Assembly (NCBI GenBank): GCA_040386155.1 | Contig: JAZKFZ010000004.1 | Location: forward strand, 248,001 to 312,000 | DNA from: M0103 sp040386155 | Lineage (GTDB): Bacteria; Bacteroidota; Bacteroidia; Flavobacteriales_D; Crocinitomicaceae | DNA: 64,000 bases | Reading direction: 5' to 3' | In this document: positions 63,182-64,000 of the stretch, piece after piece | Position numbering within the stretch: the stretch's first letter is position 1 | Layout of the letters: every line of letters starts with the position of its first letter | Position numbers and translations under genes: made by a program | Notes under the pieces: generated by a model | The model's input: the letters and a program-made list of their open reading frames with translations, nothing else | Told to the model about the DNA's origin: nothing | Database searches by the model: none

Positions 63182-64000
63182 TCAAACTACTTCCTGTCCT
63201 TTCAGTTTTTCCGCATTTTCCGCCACTTTTAAGGAATCAATCATTTCCTTGATATCCCCATTCATAAATGGACCTAAATTGTAAATTGTTTTGTTGATTC
63301 TATGATCGGTAATTCTACCTTGTGGGTAATTGTAGGTTCTAATTTTTGCCGAGCGATCGCCAGTGGAAACCAAGGTTTTTCGGTGTGCAGCGCGCTCATT
63401 GTGCAAGCGATCCAATTCAGCTTGGTACAATCGTGAACGTAAGACTGAAATTGCTTTTTCTAAGTTTTTATGTTGTGAACGACCATCCTGACATTCAACC
63501 ACTGTTCCTGTAGGAATGTGGGTCAATCGAATTGCAGATTCAGTTTTGTTGACGTGCTGTCCACCTGCTCCAGACGCACGGAACGTGTCTCTTCGCACAT
63601 CGGTCATATTAAGTTCAAAATCAACTTCTTCCGCTTCAGGTAAAACGGCAACTGTGATTGCGGAAGTGTGAACCCGCCCCTGTGATTCGGTTTCTGGCAC
63701 GCGTTGCACGCGGTGTACACCTGATTCAAACTTCAACATTCCATAGATTCCCGAACCAGAAATTTCCATGGAGATTTCTTTATATCCTTTTACAGTGCCT
63801 TCAGAGGAGTTCAAAATTTCGAACTGCCATCCCATTTCTTTGAAAAACATGGTATACATCCGGAAACAATCTTCCACAAAGATACAGGCTTCGTCGCCTC
63901 CAGTTCCAGCGCGTAACTCTATGATTGCATTTTTATCATCTTCAGGATCTTTGGGTATTAACATCATTTTGATGTCTTCTTCCATTTGCGGTCGTAATTG
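63182..64000 (-). CDS. prfA: Peptide chain release factor 1 (partial, 5' end beyond window)
   Basis: The visible 272 residues are the C-terminal three-quarters of RF1. The GGQ motif (GAGGQHVNKTES) needed for peptide release is intact. The stop-codon recognition segment reads VPETESQGRVHTS: the PxT tripeptide is of RF1 type, not the SPF of RF2, so it reads UAA and UAG. The frame stays open through the last base, so about the first 85-90 residues are outside. The gene lies about 107 bases upstream of the TonB receptor on the same strand. Confidence 0.95.
   Translation of the reverse strand, partial: QLRPQMEEDIKMMLIPKDPEDDKNAIIELRAGTGGDEACIFVEDCFRMYTMFFKEMGWQFEILNSSEGTVKGYKEISMEISGSGIYGMLKFESGVHRVQRVPETESQGRVHTSAITVAVLPEAEEVDFELNMTDVRRDTFRASGAGGQHVNKTESAIRLTHIPTGTVVECQDGRSQHKNLEKAISVLRSRLYQAELDRLHNERAAHRKTLVSTGDRSAKIRTYNYPQGRITDHRINKTIYNLGPFMNGDIKEMIDSLKVAENAEKLKGQEVV

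Overview
The window is AT-rich bacterial chromosome from a member of the Bacteroidota, most likely a Flavobacteriales lineage close to Crocinitomicaceae (the family is inferred). Several signs support this: type IX secretion (T9SS) C-terminal sorting domains of both type A and type B, TAnnTTTG-type -7 promoter boxes, a TonB-receptor/DUF4249-lipoprotein pair, many Bacteroidota-style lipoproteins, and a dcw operon with the order mraZ-rsmH-ftsL-ftsI-murE-mraY. I see no prophage, CRISPR array, insertion sequence or rRNA.

Layout. Positions 1-6049 (minus) hold the start of the division/cell-wall cluster, with tightly overlapping genes; mraY runs off the left edge. A divergent EamA transporter follows, then ribosomal genes rplU-rpmA, serS, a lipoprotein, a TPR protein and convergent lnt. 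At 13.7-18.8 kb there is a small secreted protein and a giant repeat-rich type B T9SS surface protein. ppk1 comes next, converging stop-to-stop with a WG-repeat lipoprotein, and then galE, a beta-barrel-like protein, tatD, ansA, a transglutaminase-like protein and a Kelch/T9SS protein. At 30.4-31.0 kb lies tRNA-Ser(GGA), followed by tandem ~73-bp repeats that each copy the 5' end of the tRNA; an exact 100-N assembly gap interrupts them. Then come an iron-type alcohol dehydrogenase, a second type B T9SS protein, pth, and the methionine-salvage genes mtnD, mtnC and mtnA, with an outer-membrane protein inserted on the other strand.

The most interesting block is 39.4-43.9 kb (minus strand): an ECF sigma factor, a small membrane protein in the anti-sigma position, a CpxP/CnrX-like periplasmic metal-sensor-like protein, an MbnP-like protein, an MbnH-like di-heme enzyme and a YHYH-domain T9SS protein. 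It looks like a CnrYXH-type envelope metal-sensing module joined to an MbnP/MbnH copper protein and its modifying enzyme. The YHYH gene is bracketed by two copies of one 38-bp hairpin repeat.

The right part holds a 1000-aa CotH-kinase/lamin-tail T9SS protein, a polyprenyl synthase, rmlA, an MMPL/RND exporter, an S9 peptidase, an L,D-transpeptidase-like protein, a 1407-aa secreted caspase-family protein, pyrF, a DUF4249 lipoprotein with its TonB receptor, and prfA, which runs off the right edge. Most of the window is housekeeping plus envelope and surface biology. All functions are read from sequence motifs without database searches.
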